Shown piece after piece: positions 20,383 through 32,783 of a stretch of 64,000 nt of DNA (the stretch's first letter is position 1; each line of letters opens with the position of its first letter). This DNA is from Ruegeria sp. SCSIO 43209 (GTDB lineage: Bacteria; Pseudomonadota; Alphaproteobacteria; Rhodobacterales; Rhodobacteraceae). The translations under genes were made by a program, and so were the position numbers. The notes under the pieces are model-generated. The model worked only from the letters and a program-made list of their open reading frames with translations, was not told the origin of the DNA and did not search any database. Location: positions 2,195,001 to 2,259,000 of the forward strand of contig NZ_CP065359.1 in assembly GCF_019904295.1 (NCBI RefSeq). The letters run 5' to 3'.

Positions 20383-21315
20383 ATGCATATCATCCGGGAC
20401 TTCCAGTTTGTTGAACCAGAAGACCGAGGCGCAAGTGTCGCCATCGGGAACTTTGACGGTGTTCATCTTGGCCATCAATCCGTCATCGAGTTGGCGCGCA
20501 ATGCTGAATTGAACGCGCCGCTGGGGGTCATGACATTTGAGCCGCATCCACGAGAGTATTTTTCCCCAGAGGCACCGCCCTTTCGTCTGATGCGCGGCAA
20601 TGCACGCGCGCACCGGCTGGAAAAACTCGGCGTGCAGAAGCTTTATGAACTGCCTTTTAATTCAACGCTCGCGGGTATGACGCCCGAAGCTTTTGCGAGA
20701 AATGTCATATGCGATGGTCTGGGGCTTTCTCATGTTGTCGTGGGTGCCGATTTTTGTTTTGGCAAAGGGCGCAGCGGTAACCCTCAGGACCTGGTTCGCT
20801 TTGGCGAAGAGATGGGGTTCGGTGTGACCATCGCGCCCCTGTTGGAGCGCACCGAGAATGTGGTTTCGTCGACTGCGATCCGGACAGCTCTGTCAGAGGG
20901 GCGCCCGCGCGATGCGGCAACAATGTTGGGGCACTGGCACCGGATTGAGGGTGAGGTCGTCGGAGGCGAGCAACGCGGACGAGAGTTGGGGTACCCGACA
21001 GCCAATATGTCGATCGAAGGACTGCACCCTCCAAGATTTGGCGTTTATGCAGTTTTGGTCGACGTCCTGGATGGCCCGCATCAGGGCAGCTATCACGGGG
21101 CGGCATCGGTCGGGACCCGGCCCATGTTCCAAGGCGAGGTTCCTAACATCGAGACATTTCTGTTCAATTTCTCAGGTGATCTTTACGGTGCCACGCTGTC
21201 CGTTGGTCTGGTCGACTATCTGCGGCCCGAAATGACATTCGACGGCCTTGACGGGTTGATCTCGCAGATGGACGCCGATTGCGCGCGCGCCCGAGAGATA
21301 CTGGCCAGTACATGA
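20383..21315 (+). CDS. ribF: Bifunctional riboflavin kinase / FAD synthetase
   Basis: A 310-residue enzyme that makes FMN and FAD from riboflavin. The N-terminal nucleotidyl-transferase domain has GNFDGVHLGHQ and VVGADFCFGKGRSG with ST-AIR near residue 165. The C-terminal flavokinase domain carries GRELGYPTANM and the later GTRP/ETFLFNF motifs. It overlaps the next gene by ATGA at 21312-21315. Confidence 0.96.
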   Translation: MHIIRDFQFVEPEDRGASVAIGNFDGVHLGHQSVIELARNAELNAPLGVMTFEPHPREYFSPEAPPFRLMRGNARAHRLEKLGVQKLYELPFNSTLAGMTPEAFARNVICDGLGLSHVVVGADFCFGKGRSGNPQDLVRFGEEMGFGVTIAPLLERTENVVSSTAIRTALSEGRPRDAATMLGHWHRIEGEVVGGEQRGRELGYPTANMSIEGLHPPRFGVYAVLVDVLDGPHQGSYHGAASVGTRPMFQGEVPNIETFLFNFSGDLYGATLSVGLVDYLRPEMTFDGLDGLISQMDADCARAREILAST

Positions 21316-21785
21316 CTACGGATCCAATCGATCGAGCTGGCCTCGCGCCCCGATTCTGGGAACGCAAGCCGCTGCGCAAGATGAACCAGCGTGAGTGGGA
21401 GGCCCTGTGCGATGGTTGCGGCAAATGCTGTCTGAACAAGCTGGAAGACGAAGATACGGGCGAGGTCGCATTGACCTGTGTTGCCTGTCGCCTGCTGGAT
21501 GACGAAACTTGCCGGTGCACCCAATATGATATCCGCCACCAATTCGTGCCCGAATGCATCGTCATGACACCCGATAACATCGACAACCATGCCTATTGGC
21601 TGCCCCAGACTTGCGCCTATCGACTGCTCTGGGAAGGCAAACCGCTTTACGACTGGCACCCTTTGCTATCAGGTACGCCTGAAAGCGTTCACACCGCCGG
21701 CGTTTCCGTTCAGCGGCGAACCGTATCTGAATTCGAAACGCCCATGGAAGAGTGGGAAGACTACATCATCGAGGAGCCGAGTTAA
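21312..21785 (+). CDS. YcgN family cysteine-cluster protein
   Basis: A 157-residue protein with the family's Cys set: CDGCGKCCLNK, CVACRLLDDETCRC and a later Cys in PQTCAYRLL. These could bind an iron-sulfur cluster or zinc. The product begins with a conserved short helix and RFWERKPL, as in YcgN proteins. ATG at 21312 overlaps the ribF stop, and its own stop overlaps the aldolase start by one base, so the three genes are coupled. Function is unknown. Confidence 0.9.
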   Translation: MTTDPIDRAGLAPRFWERKPLRKMNQREWEALCDGCGKCCLNKLEDEDTGEVALTCVACRLLDDETCRCTQYDIRHQFVPECIVMTPDNIDNHAYWLPQTCAYRLLWEGKPLYDWHPLLSGTPESVHTAGVSVQRRTVSEFETPMEEWEDYIIEEPS

Positions 21786-22819
21786 TGCATTTTGCCTCTG
21801 ATAATTCCGGGCCCGTTCATCCCGAAGTTCTGGCCGCATTGGCCGAAGCCAATCAGGGCTATCAGATGGCTTATGGCGCCGACACCTTGATGAACGAAGT
21901 GCGCGACCAAATCCGCGGCATTTTCGAAGCACCGGGTGCGGCAGTTTATCTGGTCGCTACGGGAACGGCCGCTAATTCACTGGCGTTGGCAACGCTGAGC
22001 AAGCCGTGGGAAACCGTGTTCTGTTCACCCGTTGCTCATATCCACGAAGATGAGTGCAATGCCCCCGAATTCTACACCGGCGCGAAACTGACTCTGGTGC
22101 CGGGTGGCGACAAGATGACCCCCGAAGCATTGACCAAGTCCATTGAGGGGGAAGAAACCCGCGGCGTGCATGGTCCGCAGCGCGGGCCTGTCTCGATCAC
22201 TCAGGTGACCGAGCGTGGCTCGGTTTACTCGCTTGCCGAACTTCAAGCCTTGTGTGGCGTTGCCAAGAAGTATGGGTTGCCGGTGCATATGGATGGTGCA
22301 CGTTTCACTAACGCTCTGGTCGCTTTGAATTGCTCACCGGCAGAGATGACGTGGAAATCTGGTGTTGACGCAGTCAGCTTTGGCGGCACCAAAAACGGGC
22401 TGATGGGTGTCGAGGCCGTAATCTTCTTCGACGAAAGCAAAGCTTGGGAGTTCGAGCTGCGGCGCAAGCGCGGGGCGCACCTGTTTTCCAAGCACCGTTA
22501 CCTGTCTGCCCAGATGGCTGCTTATCTGCAGGATGACCTGTGGCTGAAATCAGCTCGCAAAGCGAATGCCAATTGCGCGCGATTGGCGGATGGTCTGCGG
22601 GCAGTCGGGGCAGAATTCCTGCATGAACCCCAGGCAAACATGATTTTCGCAAGCTTTCCCCGCAGCCAACACAAGCGCCTGCACGAGGCCGGCGCCGTCT
22701 ATCACTTGTGGGGCGATACGTTGGACGGTGAGGACGAAGACGAGATGCTGGCCTGCCGCTTTGTCTGTGACTGGTCCATCGGAACCGAGCAGGTCGATCG
22801 GTTTCTGAACCTCTTGTAG
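21785..22819 (+). CDS. Threonine aldolase-like beta-eliminating lyase
   Basis: A 344-residue fold-type I PLP enzyme. It begins with HFASDNSGPVHPEVL, as in low-specificity threonine aldolases. HIHEDECNAPEF supplies the ring-stacking His, VHMDGARFTNAL the PLP-binding Asp, and FGGTKNGLMG the Schiff-base Lys. It probably cleaves L-threonine or allo-threonine to glycine and acetaldehyde. The start overlaps the previous stop by one base and is preceded by GAGGAG. Confidence 0.9.
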   Translation: MHFASDNSGPVHPEVLAALAEANQGYQMAYGADTLMNEVRDQIRGIFEAPGAAVYLVATGTAANSLALATLSKPWETVFCSPVAHIHEDECNAPEFYTGAKLTLVPGGDKMTPEALTKSIEGEETRGVHGPQRGPVSITQVTERGSVYSLAELQALCGVAKKYGLPVHMDGARFTNALVALNCSPAEMTWKSGVDAVSFGGTKNGLMGVEAVIFFDESKAWEFELRRKRGAHLFSKHRYLSAQMAAYLQDDLWLKSARKANANCARLADGLRAVGAEFLHEPQANMIFASFPRSQHKRLHEAGAVYHLWGDTLDGEDEDEMLACRFVCDWSIGTEQVDRFLNLL

Positions 22820-22838
22820 CCGTGCCTCCCTGCCCCGG

Positions 22839-23438
22839 CTATTTCATCTCAGCCAGATGCTTGTCCAGATCATCAAGACGGTCCTGTCCCCAGAACCTCT
22901 GATCGTCCAGTGTGATGTAAAACGGTGCCCCGAAAACACCCCGGTCCACGGCTTCTTCCAGATTTGCGGCGTAGGTTTCCGCACCTACCAACAGGCCACT
23001 ATCAGCTAGATTTGGATTAAATCCTGCCTGTTCCAGGCAATCCCGGATCACGCCGTCATCAGAGATGTCCTTTTCTTCTGCCCAGCAGGCACGCAAGAAG
23101 GAATGGCAAAGTTTACCCACATCACCTGATCCATCCTGTACTGCTGCGATCACAGCGTAAGAGGACGGTGCCATGTTCGTCGGCCAGTGCGCAGGCTGCA
23201 GGTTCAACGGCATATCCAGATTGCGCGCTTGGCGCACCAATTCCTGCGCGCGGTATTCGATGCGAGATATATGTCGGTCTTTTGGTGGCGTTCCACCTGT
23301 CCGGCCGAACAAGGCAACAATATCCAATGGTTTATAGTTGATCGTCGCACCGTGTTTTGCCGCGATCTCTTCAAGGCGCATTCCCGCCAGATAGGAATAG
23401 GGCGAGAGTGTCGCAAAAAAGTAGTCAATCTGGGCCAT
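22839..23438 (-). CDS. 2-hydroxychromene-2-carboxylate isomerase-like protein
   Basis: A 199-residue DsbA-like thioredoxin fold of the kappa-GST/HCCA isomerase class. It starts with DYFFATLSPYSYLAG, where a Ser replaces the redox Cys pair. The middle has KPLDIVALFGRTGG, and the C-terminal GVFGAPFYI contains the conserved cis-Pro loop. It probably acts on a glutathione-linked or aromatic substrate; no aromatic pathway is near. ATG 23438 follows GGAGAAAG; the upstream frame is excluded. Confidence 0.85.
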   Translation of the reverse strand: MAQIDYFFATLSPYSYLAGMRLEEIAAKHGATINYKPLDIVALFGRTGGTPPKDRHISRIEYRAQELVRQARNLDMPLNLQPAHWPTNMAPSSYAVIAAVQDGSGDVGKLCHSFLRACWAEEKDISDDGVIRDCLEQAGFNPNLADSGLLVGAETYAANLEEAVDRGVFGAPFYITLDDQRFWGQDRLDDLDKHLAEMK

Positions 23439-23546
23439 GTTCACTTTCTCCGCTGCGTTATCTTTGCGGGACGGTAGACCCATGCTAAGCGGTGTCAACA
23501 TCACGAATCTGTCACATTGCCACTGCTGCCCGGGGAAAATCAGCCG

Positions 23547-24566
23547 ATGCCGACACTTCACGAACCCAAGCTTATCGCTGGGAACGCCAATCTTCCGCTT
23601 GCCGAAACCATTGCACGTCGCATGAGCCTGCATCGCGGCGTTGACCAGGGGCTGGTCGATGCTCGGGTCGAACGGTTCAACGACGGAGAGATTTTCGTCG
23701 AGGTTTTCGAGAATGTGCGTGGTGAGGATATGTTTATCGTTCAACCAACCTCGAACCCCGCCAATGACAATCTGATGGAGCTGCTGATCATCGCAGATGC
23801 CCTGCGCCGTTCATCCGCAGCCCGGATCACCGCTGTCATTCCGTATTTCGGGTACGCCCGTCAGGACCGCCGCACCAAAGCGCGCACGCCAATCAGCGCC
23901 AAGCTGGTGGCAAACATGCTGACTGGTGCGGGTATCGAACGGATTCTAACCATGGATCTGCACGCAGCCCAGATTCAGGGCTTTTTCGACATGCCGGTGG
24001 ACAACCTATATGCCTCTCCGATCTTTGCCCTGGATGTGAAGAAACAATTCAAGGATCAGATGGACGACCTGATGGTGGTCTCGCCGGATGTCGGCGGTGT
24101 TGCACGTGCCCGTGAATTGGCCAAACGCATCAATGCGCCCCTTTCGATCGTTGACAAACGCCGCGAAAAGGCAGGCGAAGTGGCCGAGATGACGGTCATT
24201 GGTGACGTGAAAGACAAAATCTGCCTGATTGTCGATGACATTTGCGATACCGCTGGCACTCTGTGCAAAGCTGCCCAGGTGCTGATGGATAACGGCGCCA
24301 AGGAAGTACACTCTTACATCACCCACGGTGTCATGAGTGGACCGGCGGTTGAACGTGTGACCAATTCGGTGATGAAATCTCTGGTCCTATCGGACACGAT
24401 CCAGCCTACGGCCGAGATCAACAAGGCCGCCAACATCCGCATCGTACCCACCGCGCCGATCTTTACGCAGGCGATCCTGAACATTTGGAACGGCACAAGT
24501 GTATCATCGCTGTTCGAAGACAAGACACTGACGCCGATCTACGAGTCACTTTATCATATGGATTGA
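23547..24566 (+). CDS. prs: Ribose-phosphate pyrophosphokinase
   Basis: A 339-residue enzyme that makes PRPP for nucleotide, histidine and tryptophan synthesis. Visible are [10 protein letters not shown], the flexible-loop region [34 protein letters not shown] and the PRPP-binding [15 protein letters not shown] at 23547 was chosen from the family's usual N-terminus. It is divergent from the isomerase gene. Confidence 0.96.
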   Translation: MPTLHEPKLIAGNANLPLAETIARRMSLHRGVDQGLVDARVERFNDGEIFVEVFENVRGEDMFIVQPTSNPANDNLMELLIIADALRRSSAARITAVIPYFGYARQDRRTKARTPISAKLVANMLTGAGIERILTMDLHAAQIQGFFDMPVDNLYASPIFALDVKKQFKDQMDDLMVVSPDVGGVARARELAKRINAPLSIVDKRREKAGEVAEMTVIGDVKDKICLIVDDICDTAGTLCKAAQVLMDNGAKEVHSYITHGVMSGPAVERVTNSVMKSLVLSDTIQPTAEINKAANIRIVPTAPIFTQAILNIWNGTSVSSLFEDKTLTPIYESLYHMD

Positions 24567-24604
24567 TCGAAAAACTGCTGACTACCATAGATAATGTCTG
24601 AATT

Positions 24605-24638
24605 CATGACGGCCTGCCTATTCGGCGACCGTCATGAT
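24605..24638. terminator. Inverted repeat between convergent prs and the deiodinase-like gene
   Basis: TCATGACGG (24605-24613) pairs with CCGTCATGA (24630-24638), with a further GCC/GGC pairing inside. It overlaps the 3' end of the minus-strand gene and is placed to stop transcription from either side. There is no long T tract. Confidence 0.4.
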
Positions 24639-25310
24639 TTCTTCCAACGGCTTTTTCATCTTTGCAACTTTTGGCACCTTCGCGTCGTCTTGCGGATGGC
24701 CTACAGCTACGATCATAATAGGCTTTTCATGATCAGGGCGGTTTAGCAGTTTATTCAGGAATTTCATCGGGTTGGGTGTGTGGGTCAGCGATACCAGCCC
24801 TGCATGGTGCAGCGCCGTCAACAAAAAGCCCGTGGCAATTCCCGTGCTTTCAGGCACGTAGTAGTTTTTGAACCGATCTCCATCATCGAAATGACCCCAA
24901 CGTTGGGCGAAAATCACTATCAGCCACGGTGCGTCTTCCAGATGCGGCTTCTGATCGTTAGTCCCGATTGGTTCAAGCGCCTTCAGCCATTCATCTCCGG
25001 CACCGCCTTCATAAAACCTGCGCTCCTCAGCTTCTGCCTCTTCCCGAATACGGCGTTTCATCTCAGGGTTCGAGATGGCCACAAAGTGCCAGGGCTGATG
25101 ATTGGCCCCTGAGGGCGCTGTTCCGGCTGCGCGAATGCACTCTTCGATGACCGTGCGCTCGACGGGCCGGTCCGAATAGTCACGCACGGTATGGCGGCGT
25201 TTCATCTTGTTGTAGAACGCTCGCGCTTCGGCCAGCATTTCTTCATCAGACAAGTCCATACGATCCGGAAGGTCCAGGGCCTCGTATTCGATATGATCTC
25301 GTGCAAACAC
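24618..25310 (-). CDS. Iodotyrosine deiodinase-like nitroreductase-family flavoprotein
   Basis: A 230-residue FMN protein. From memory it follows the vertebrate iodotyrosine deiodinase pattern along its length: an N-terminal FYNKMKRRHTVRDYSDRPV, the FMN-binding AGTAPSGANHQPWHFV, HHAGLVSLTHTPNPM, and a C-terminus ending KKPLEEIMTV. The EEERRFYEGG region sits where the active-site lid lies in that family. Bacterial homologs can reduce halogenated tyrosines; the natural substrate is unknown. No neighbour points to a pathway. Confidence 0.8.
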   Translation of the reverse strand: MFARDHIEYEALDLPDRMDLSDEEMLAEARAFYNKMKRRHTVRDYSDRPVERTVIEECIRAAGTAPSGANHQPWHFVAISNPEMKRRIREEAEAEERRFYEGGAGDEWLKALEPIGTNDQKPHLEDAPWLIVIFAQRWGHFDDGDRFKNYYVPESTGIATGFLLTALHHAGLVSLTHTPNPMKFLNKLLNRPDHEKPIMIVAVGHPQDDAKVPKVAKMKKPLEEIMTVAE

Positions 25311-25413
25311 CTATAAGATACTCCGGTTGCGTTAGCCGCTATTTGGGATGGCCAGTCTTCTTTATGGGACGACGCGCGAAGGTGCGCAATCTTATGTCAC
25401 GAACAGGCCTGCT

Positions 25414-25764
25414 TCACGAGATATCCCAATCGTCTTCATGCGAAACATCTCCAATTGCGGTCCAACTCACCCGAATTCTGGCGATACGCGTATCGGACCA
25501 GGTGCGAAACACCGCATTGAATCCTTCCGGCGTTATATCTTCGGCCTGAACTTCAGCCCGTAAAGCGGAAGACGTATCCACATCCCAAAGTACCACCCCT
25601 ATCTGGATGATTGGCACAGAGCGGAACACTTCTGAAAAACGGACGCTTACGCGACGCTCACGCGGGCCCTCACCAGTCCACATCACGCCACCATCGGCGA
25701 AATCGGAAAACAAGACCTCCTCGCCCTGATCAATGCCGATGGGATGGGTTTGAAACTTTTTCAT
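25414..25764 (-). CDS. H-type lectin domain protein
   Basis: A 116-residue protein with an H-type lectin pattern: FQTHPIGIDQGEEVLF, the beta strand RRVSVRFSEVFRSVPIIQIGV and a C-terminal RIRVSWTAIGD. Known members bind sugars such as GalNAc. There is no signal peptide, so it would be cytosolic unless released. ATG 25764 was chosen over an upstream in-frame start in the atp terminator region. It lies directly downstream of the atpHAGDC terminator on the same strand. Confidence 0.75.
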   Translation of the reverse strand: MKKFQTHPIGIDQGEEVLFSDFADGGVMWTGEGPRERRVSVRFSEVFRSVPIIQIGVVLWDVDTSSALRAEVQAEDITPEGFNAVFRTWSDTRIARIRVSWTAIGDVSHEDDWDIS

Positions 25765-25823
25765 ATATCGTCTTTTATTGTTCAATTCCTGCAGCTTAAC
25801 TTCAGCGAATGGCAAAATCACGA

Positions 25824-25855
25824 CAAAAAAACGGCCCCGCGGATACGGGGCCGTT
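25824..25855 (-). terminator. Terminator of the atp operon
   Basis: On the minus strand, ACGGCCCCG, a six-base loop, CGGGGCCGT and a run of seven T residues. It lies 27 bp past the atpC stop. Confidence 0.93.
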
Positions 25856-25881
25856 CCAAGTGATCAGAATGTCATGAACCC

Positions 25882-26292
25882 TTACAGGCTCATATGCGTT
25901 CCTAGAGCTTCCATGTCAGCCAGCAACTTTGCAGCATCGTCGACGATGGTCTGATCGTCACCGGCCTTGGCTGCCTCGTGCGAGGCGCGGGCGTCAGCGA
26001 TCAGATCGTCCAGATGCGAGCGTGTTACTTCAGCAACCGGAATGGCCTTTTCGGCCAGAACCGACAGGCCATCACCATTGATCTGAGCAAACCCACCGGT
26101 GACCAGGTATTCGCTGGAGCCTTGGGGTGCTTCGACCTTCAGGATGCCCGGGCGCAGAGTTGTAATTGTGGGGGCATGATCGGGCATTGCCGTCATGTCC
26201 CCGTCCGCGCCGGGAATCTGGACCGCGGTGGCCTCGAGCGAAGCAAGGCTCCGCTCGGGGCTGACGAGGTCGAATTGCATCGTGTTTGCCAT
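25882..26292 (-). CDS. atpC: ATP synthase F1 subunit epsilon
   Basis: A 136-residue epsilon subunit of the F1 central stalk. It has the beta-sandwich [33 protein letters not shown] and a C-terminal helical hairpin. It is last in the atpHAGDC operon, and GGAGTAT precedes the ATG. Confidence 0.97.
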   Translation of the reverse strand: MANTMQFDLVSPERSLASLEATAVQIPGADGDMTAMPDHAPTITTLRPGILKVEAPQGSSEYLVTGGFAQINGDGLSVLAEKAIPVAEVTRSHLDDLIADARASHEAAKAGDDQTIVDDAAKLLADMEALGTHMSL

Positions 26293-26304
26293 CAGGGATA
26301 CTCC

Positions 26305-28628
<2,324 letters not shown>

Positions 28629-28643
28629 ATGCCCGCCTCTCCC

Positions 28644-30182
28644 TTAAGCGAAGGTTGCGGCGTATTCGTCCAGCGCAGCCTTGATCTTGTCGGAAGCGTC
28701 ACCCTTGATCTTGGGATCTTCGTCCGTGATCCACTGAAGCAGATCCGCGTGCTTGCCACGCAGGTGCGCCAGCAGGCCAGCCTCATAGCGGCCAACATCG
28801 GACACGTCGATCTTGTCGAGGTAACCGTTGGTACCGGCGAAGATTACGCAGACGATTTCAGCGTTGGTCAGCGGCGAGTACTGCGGCTGTTTCATCAGCT
28901 CGGTCAGACGCGCACCACGGTTCAGCAGCTGCTGGGTCGCGGCGTCGAGGTCAGAACCAAACTGCGCAAAGGCAGCCATTTCGCGGTACTGAGCCAGCTC
29001 CAGCTTAACCGGACCGGCAACCGACTTCATCGAGTTGGTCTGAGCCGAGGAGCCCACACGCGAAACCGACAGACCGGTGTTCACGGCAGGGCGGATGCCT
29101 TGGTAGAACAGTTCGGTTTCCAGGAAGATCTGGCCGTCGGTGATCGAGATCACGTTGGTCGGAATAAACGCCGAAACGTCACCACCTTGAGTTTCGATAA
29201 CCGGCAGAGCGGTCAGCGAGCCCGCACCGAAGTCTTCGTTCAGCTTTGCCGAACGTTCCAACAGACGCGAGTGGAGGTAGAAAACGTCGCCAGGATAGGC
29301 TTCACGTCCGGGCGGACGGCGCAGCAGCAGCGACATCTGACGATAGGACACAGCCTGCTTCGACAGGTCATCATAGATGATCAGCGCGTGGCGGCCGTTG
29401 TCGCGGAAGTATTCAGCCATCGCGGTCGCGGCGTAAGGTGCCAGGAACTGCATCGGTGCCGGGTCGGACGCGGTTGCCGCCACAACGATCGAGTAGTCGA
29501 TCGCACCGGACTCTTCCAGTTTCTTCACCAGCTGAGCAACGGTCGAACGCTTTTGACCGATCGCAACGTACACGCAGTACAGCTTCTTCGACTCGTCGTC
29601 GCCTGCTGCGTCGTTGTAGACTTTCTGGTTCAGGATCGCGTCCAGAGCAACGGCGGTTTTACCGGTCTGACGGTCACCAATGATCAGCTCACGCTGGCCA
29701 CGGCCGATTGGGATCATTGCGTCAACCGATTTCAGGCCGGTTGCCATCGGCTCGTGAACCGATTTACGCGGAATGATGCCCGGCGCTTTAACGTCTGCAA
29801 CGCCACGCTTGGTCGCGTTGATCGGGCCTTTGCCGTCCAGCGGGTTGCCCAGACCGTCAACAACGCGGCCCAGCAGCTCGTCACCGATCGGAACGTCCAC
29901 GATCGAGTTGGTGCGCTTAACAGTGTCACCTTCTTTGATGTCACGGTCGGAACCGAAGATAACAACACCGACGTTGTCGCTTTCCAGGTTCAGCGCCATA
30001 CCCATGATGCCGCCGGGGAATTCGACCATCTCACCGGCTTGCACATTGTCCAGGCCGTATACACGGGCAATCCCGTCACCGACGCTCAGCACGCGGCCGA
30101 TCTCGGCCACTTCGGCTTCCTGACCAAAGTTCTTGATCTGGTCCTTCAGGATTGCAGAAATCTCTGCAGCTTGGATTCCCAT
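28644..30182 (-). CDS. atpA: ATP synthase F1 subunit alpha
   Basis: A 512-residue subunit with the P-loop [13 protein letters not shown], the [14 protein letters not shown] segment and the downstream arginine-finger region [10 protein letters not shown]. It starts one base before the end of atpH, so the two are tightly coupled. Confidence 0.99.
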   Translation of the reverse strand: MGIQAAEISAILKDQIKNFGQEAEVAEIGRVLSVGDGIARVYGLDNVQAGEMVEFPGGIMGMALNLESDNVGVVIFGSDRDIKEGDTVKRTNSIVDVPIGDELLGRVVDGLGNPLDGKGPINATKRGVADVKAPGIIPRKSVHEPMATGLKSVDAMIPIGRGQRELIIGDRQTGKTAVALDAILNQKVYNDAAGDDESKKLYCVYVAIGQKRSTVAQLVKKLEESGAIDYSIVVAATASDPAPMQFLAPYAATAMAEYFRDNGRHALIIYDDLSKQAVSYRQMSLLLRRPPGREAYPGDVFYLHSRLLERSAKLNEDFGAGSLTALPVIETQGGDVSAFIPTNVISITDGQIFLETELFYQGIRPAVNTGLSVSRVGSSAQTNSMKSVAGPVKLELAQYREMAAFAQFGSDLDAATQQLLNRGARLTELMKQPQYSPLTNAEIVCVIFAGTNGYLDKIDVSDVGRYEAGLLAHLRGKHADLLQWITDEDPKIKGDASDKIKAALDEYAATFA

Positions 30183-30749
30183 TTATCCGACCTCTTTCAT
30201 TGCATTCTGTAGGGAGTTCAGCTTCGAACGGATCGAGCTATCGATCATTTTCGAGCCCACTTTAACGACAAGACCGCCGATGAGGCTTTCATCAACGGTC
30301 GCATTGATTGTCACGGTCTTGCCCACACGCTCGGACAGCGTCTTGGACAGTTTATCCATTTGGGTCTTGGTGAGCGCCTTGGCCGAGGCGACATCGGCGG
30401 TCACCTCGCCACGCTCGTCAGCCAGCATGTCGCGCAGAACCTGCACCAGTTGCGGTACAACGAACAGACGACGTTTCTGCGCCATCAGACCCAACGTATT
30501 GCGCAGGATGGCATGTAGGCCCATCTTGTCAGCAACAGCAGTGATTGCGCTTTCCTGTTCGGCGCGCGAAACCAAAGGCGATGCGATCAGGTCGCGCAAT
30601 TCTGCGCTATCACCCAATGCGGCTGCCAGATCGTTGATTCCGCTTTCCAGACCTGCAAGGTCATTATTCTCTTTGGCGATCTCGAAGATCGCGGTGGCAT
30701 AGCGCTCGGCGATGCCAGTGGAAATCGAAGCTGGTTCGGACACGTCCAC
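30183..30749 (-). CDS. atpH: ATP synthase F1 subunit delta (OSCP)
   Basis: A 188-residue helical subunit linking F1 to the peripheral stalk. The N-terminal YATAIFEIAKE and the C-terminal GGLVVKVGSKMIDSSIRSKL signature are clear. It is the first gene of the F1 operon. The F0 genes are not in the window, as expected in this lineage. About 300 bp upstream (30750-31045) hold no gene and must contain the promoter. Confidence 0.97.
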   Translation of the reverse strand: MDVSEPASISTGIAERYATAIFEIAKENNDLAGLESGINDLAAALGDSAELRDLIASPLVSRAEQESAITAVADKMGLHAILRNTLGLMAQKRRLFVVPQLVQVLRDMLADERGEVTADVASAKALTKTQMDKLSKTLSERVGKTVTINATVDESLIGGLVVKVGSKMIDSSIRSKLNSLQNAMKEVG

Positions 30750-31045
30750 CCTTCCGATATTTGAGGCCCCGATTTTGAGTAGCGGCCGCTACCTTGGGGC
30801 GTGAGGAAACCCCGTCCATTTAGGGCGGGGATCAAAATCACCGGGGATGTAGCAGAGGTGTTCCAACCAAGCAATACGCTATAGCGGTAACAGTTTTATC
30901 CACAAATTATTATTTTTCATACACTTAACCCAACTGCGACCCTTTGGACCGATTGGGGCAGTTGAAAAATGTTACGAATATACAGGTTTTTGCGATTCCT
31001 GTGACCTTTTTCCCGCATTTTTTCCGTTCAAAATGCGCCGGACTG

Positions 31046-31780
31046 TCACGCAGGCTTTAACAAACCATCCAACGCTTTGATCGGGCGCTTCGCTGTGTCT
31101 TTGGTAACGCTTCCGCTAGGCGGGCGAATGAGTTTACTGGCCTCAACCATAAGCACGCCTCCGGCCATGACGGTTGGGATGCGTTGTCCAGTCTTCTCGA
31201 TCAGGCTACCTGATTTTAGCCAGAACCGACGGAACGATGGCGGCAGGTAAAGCGCCGAGCAATGGTTTTCAGGGACGAAGTGGTGCGCTCGCAATTGGTT
31301 TTCCAATTGGGTCGTTGAATAGGGCTGCCCAAAGCCAAACGGCGTCCGGTCTGAGCGCGACCAAAGCCCGGCCCGGTTCGGTACGACAAATAGCACACGC
31401 CCTCCGGGCCCCAGAACGCGCCAGCATTCTTCCAGCAATTGGCTGGGTCGGTTTGAAGTTTCCAAACCATGCATCACCACGAGTTTATCCACATGGCCAG
31501 TTTCGATTGGCCACATCGTCTCTTCGGTCAGAACGGAAACATTGGGCATCCCCGCAGGCCATGGCATTACACCCTGCGGACCAGGCATAAGACCAATCAC
31601 ACGACGCGCATCTTTGAGGTAAGGCCGCAATAAAGGTACGGCAAAACCAAATCCGACCACAGTTTGCCCTTTGGCTTCGGGCCAAAGATCCGCCAACCGA
31701 CCACGGATCGCTGCCTGGGCCGCGCGACCCAGGGTGCTGCGATAGTAGAAATTCCTCAGATCCTGCACATCAAGATGCAT
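31046..31780 (-). CDS. SAM-dependent methyltransferase, class I
   Basis: A 244-residue protein with a methyltransferase core of the type-11 kind. [15 protein letters not shown] replaces the usual glycine-rich loop, [12 protein letters not shown] and [13 protein letters not shown] follow, then [18 protein letters not shown]. The start ATG at 31780 was chosen by homology; the longer frame covers the divergent gloB region. Methyl acceptor unknown. It is divergent from gloB with a 61-bp gap. It could act with lactoylglutathione metabolism, but nothing shows this. Confidence 0.82.
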   Translation of the reverse strand: MHLDVQDLRNFYYRSTLGRAAQAAIRGRLADLWPEAKGQTVVGFGFAVPLLRPYLKDARRVIGLMPGPQGVMPWPAGMPNVSVLTEETMWPIETGHVDKLVVMHGLETSNRPSQLLEECWRVLGPGGRVLFVVPNRAGLWSRSDRTPFGFGQPYSTTQLENQLRAHHFVPENHCSALYLPPSFRRFWLKSGSLIEKTGQRIPTVMAGGVLMVEASKLIRPPSGSVTKDTAKRPIKALDGLLKPA

Positions 31781-31841
31781 TGCGGACACCCGGTCAATCG
31801 GCTTAGCTGGGCGCAGTCTAGCAATGAAAGGGCAAAAGGCC

Positions 31842-32609
31842 ATGCCTCTTGAGATCGTTACCATTCCTTGCCTCAGCGATAATTACGCCTTTCTCGCCCA
31901 TGATCCGGCCAGCGGTGAGACTGCCTTGATCGATGCGCCAGAGGCAGCTCCGATTCTGGCTGAACTGGATTCGCGCGGCTGGCAGCTAAGCCATGTGTTG
32001 CTGACCCATCATCATTGGGATCATGTGGACGGGCTGGGCGACATTCTGGCGAAACAGCCCGCGCGTGTGATCGGCGCAAAAGCAGATGAGCATCGGTTGC
32101 CAAAACTCGATCAGGCGGTGGTTGAGGGTGACACATTTTATATCGGCGGTGAGCCGGTCGAGGTTCTTGATGTGTCCGGTCATACAATTGGGCACATTGC
32201 ATTCTACATGCCCCAAACTGGCGTTGTATTCACCGCTGACAGCCTGATGGCGCTGGGATGTGGGCGATTGTTCGAGGGCACGCCTGCGCAAATGTGGGCC
32301 TCTCTCAGCAAGTTGGCGGCCCTGCCCGATGAAACAATCGTGTGCTCAGGCCACGAATACACACAGGCAAACGCCAAGTTCGCCCTGACCATCGATCCCG
32401 ACAACCCAGCCTTGCTTGACCGCGTGGCCGATATTAATCGCGCCCGCGCTGCTGGAGAACCTACTGTGCCTTCGCTTTTAGGCCTGGAAAAGGCGACAAA
32501 TCCGTTTCTAAGGGCCACTGATCCGGCGATTCAGGCCCATCTGGGCATGGAAAACTCTGATCCCGTGTCCGTATTCGCCGAAATTCGAGCCCAAAAAGAC
32601 AGCTTTTAA
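31842..32609 (+). CDS. gloB: Hydroxyacylglutathione hydrolase (glyoxalase II)
   Basis: A 255-residue metallo-beta-lactamase fold enzyme that converts S-lactoylglutathione to lactate and glutathione. The metal motif THHHWDH is at about residue 55-61, the next His in VSGHTIGH, and the family's [12 protein letters not shown] and [13 protein letters not shown] are complete. ATG 31842 was chosen by homology. A 174-bp gap separates it from clpA. Confidence 0.96.
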   Translation: MPLEIVTIPCLSDNYAFLAHDPASGETALIDAPEAAPILAELDSRGWQLSHVLLTHHHWDHVDGLGDILAKQPARVIGAKADEHRLPKLDQAVVEGDTFYIGGEPVEVLDVSGHTIGHIAFYMPQTGVVFTADSLMALGCGRLFEGTPAQMWASLSKLAALPDETIVCSGHEYTQANAKFALTIDPDNPALLDRVADINRARAAGEPTVPSLLGLEKATNPFLRATDPAIQAHLGMENSDPVSVFAEIRAQKDSF

Positions 32610-32783
32610 CCCGTTTCAAGCCCCAATCACGGCCACGGTCACAACAAATGTGACTGTCAAGTGAAAGAAAACCCTTGAAGCCGGGGCGGGATCAACCAAA
32701 CTCTAATAGTATGAGGACATGGTTGGGATGGGGATCCGGCCTGCAGCCCGCCCCCTTCCGGCCCAATACAGAGGAGCACCCGC

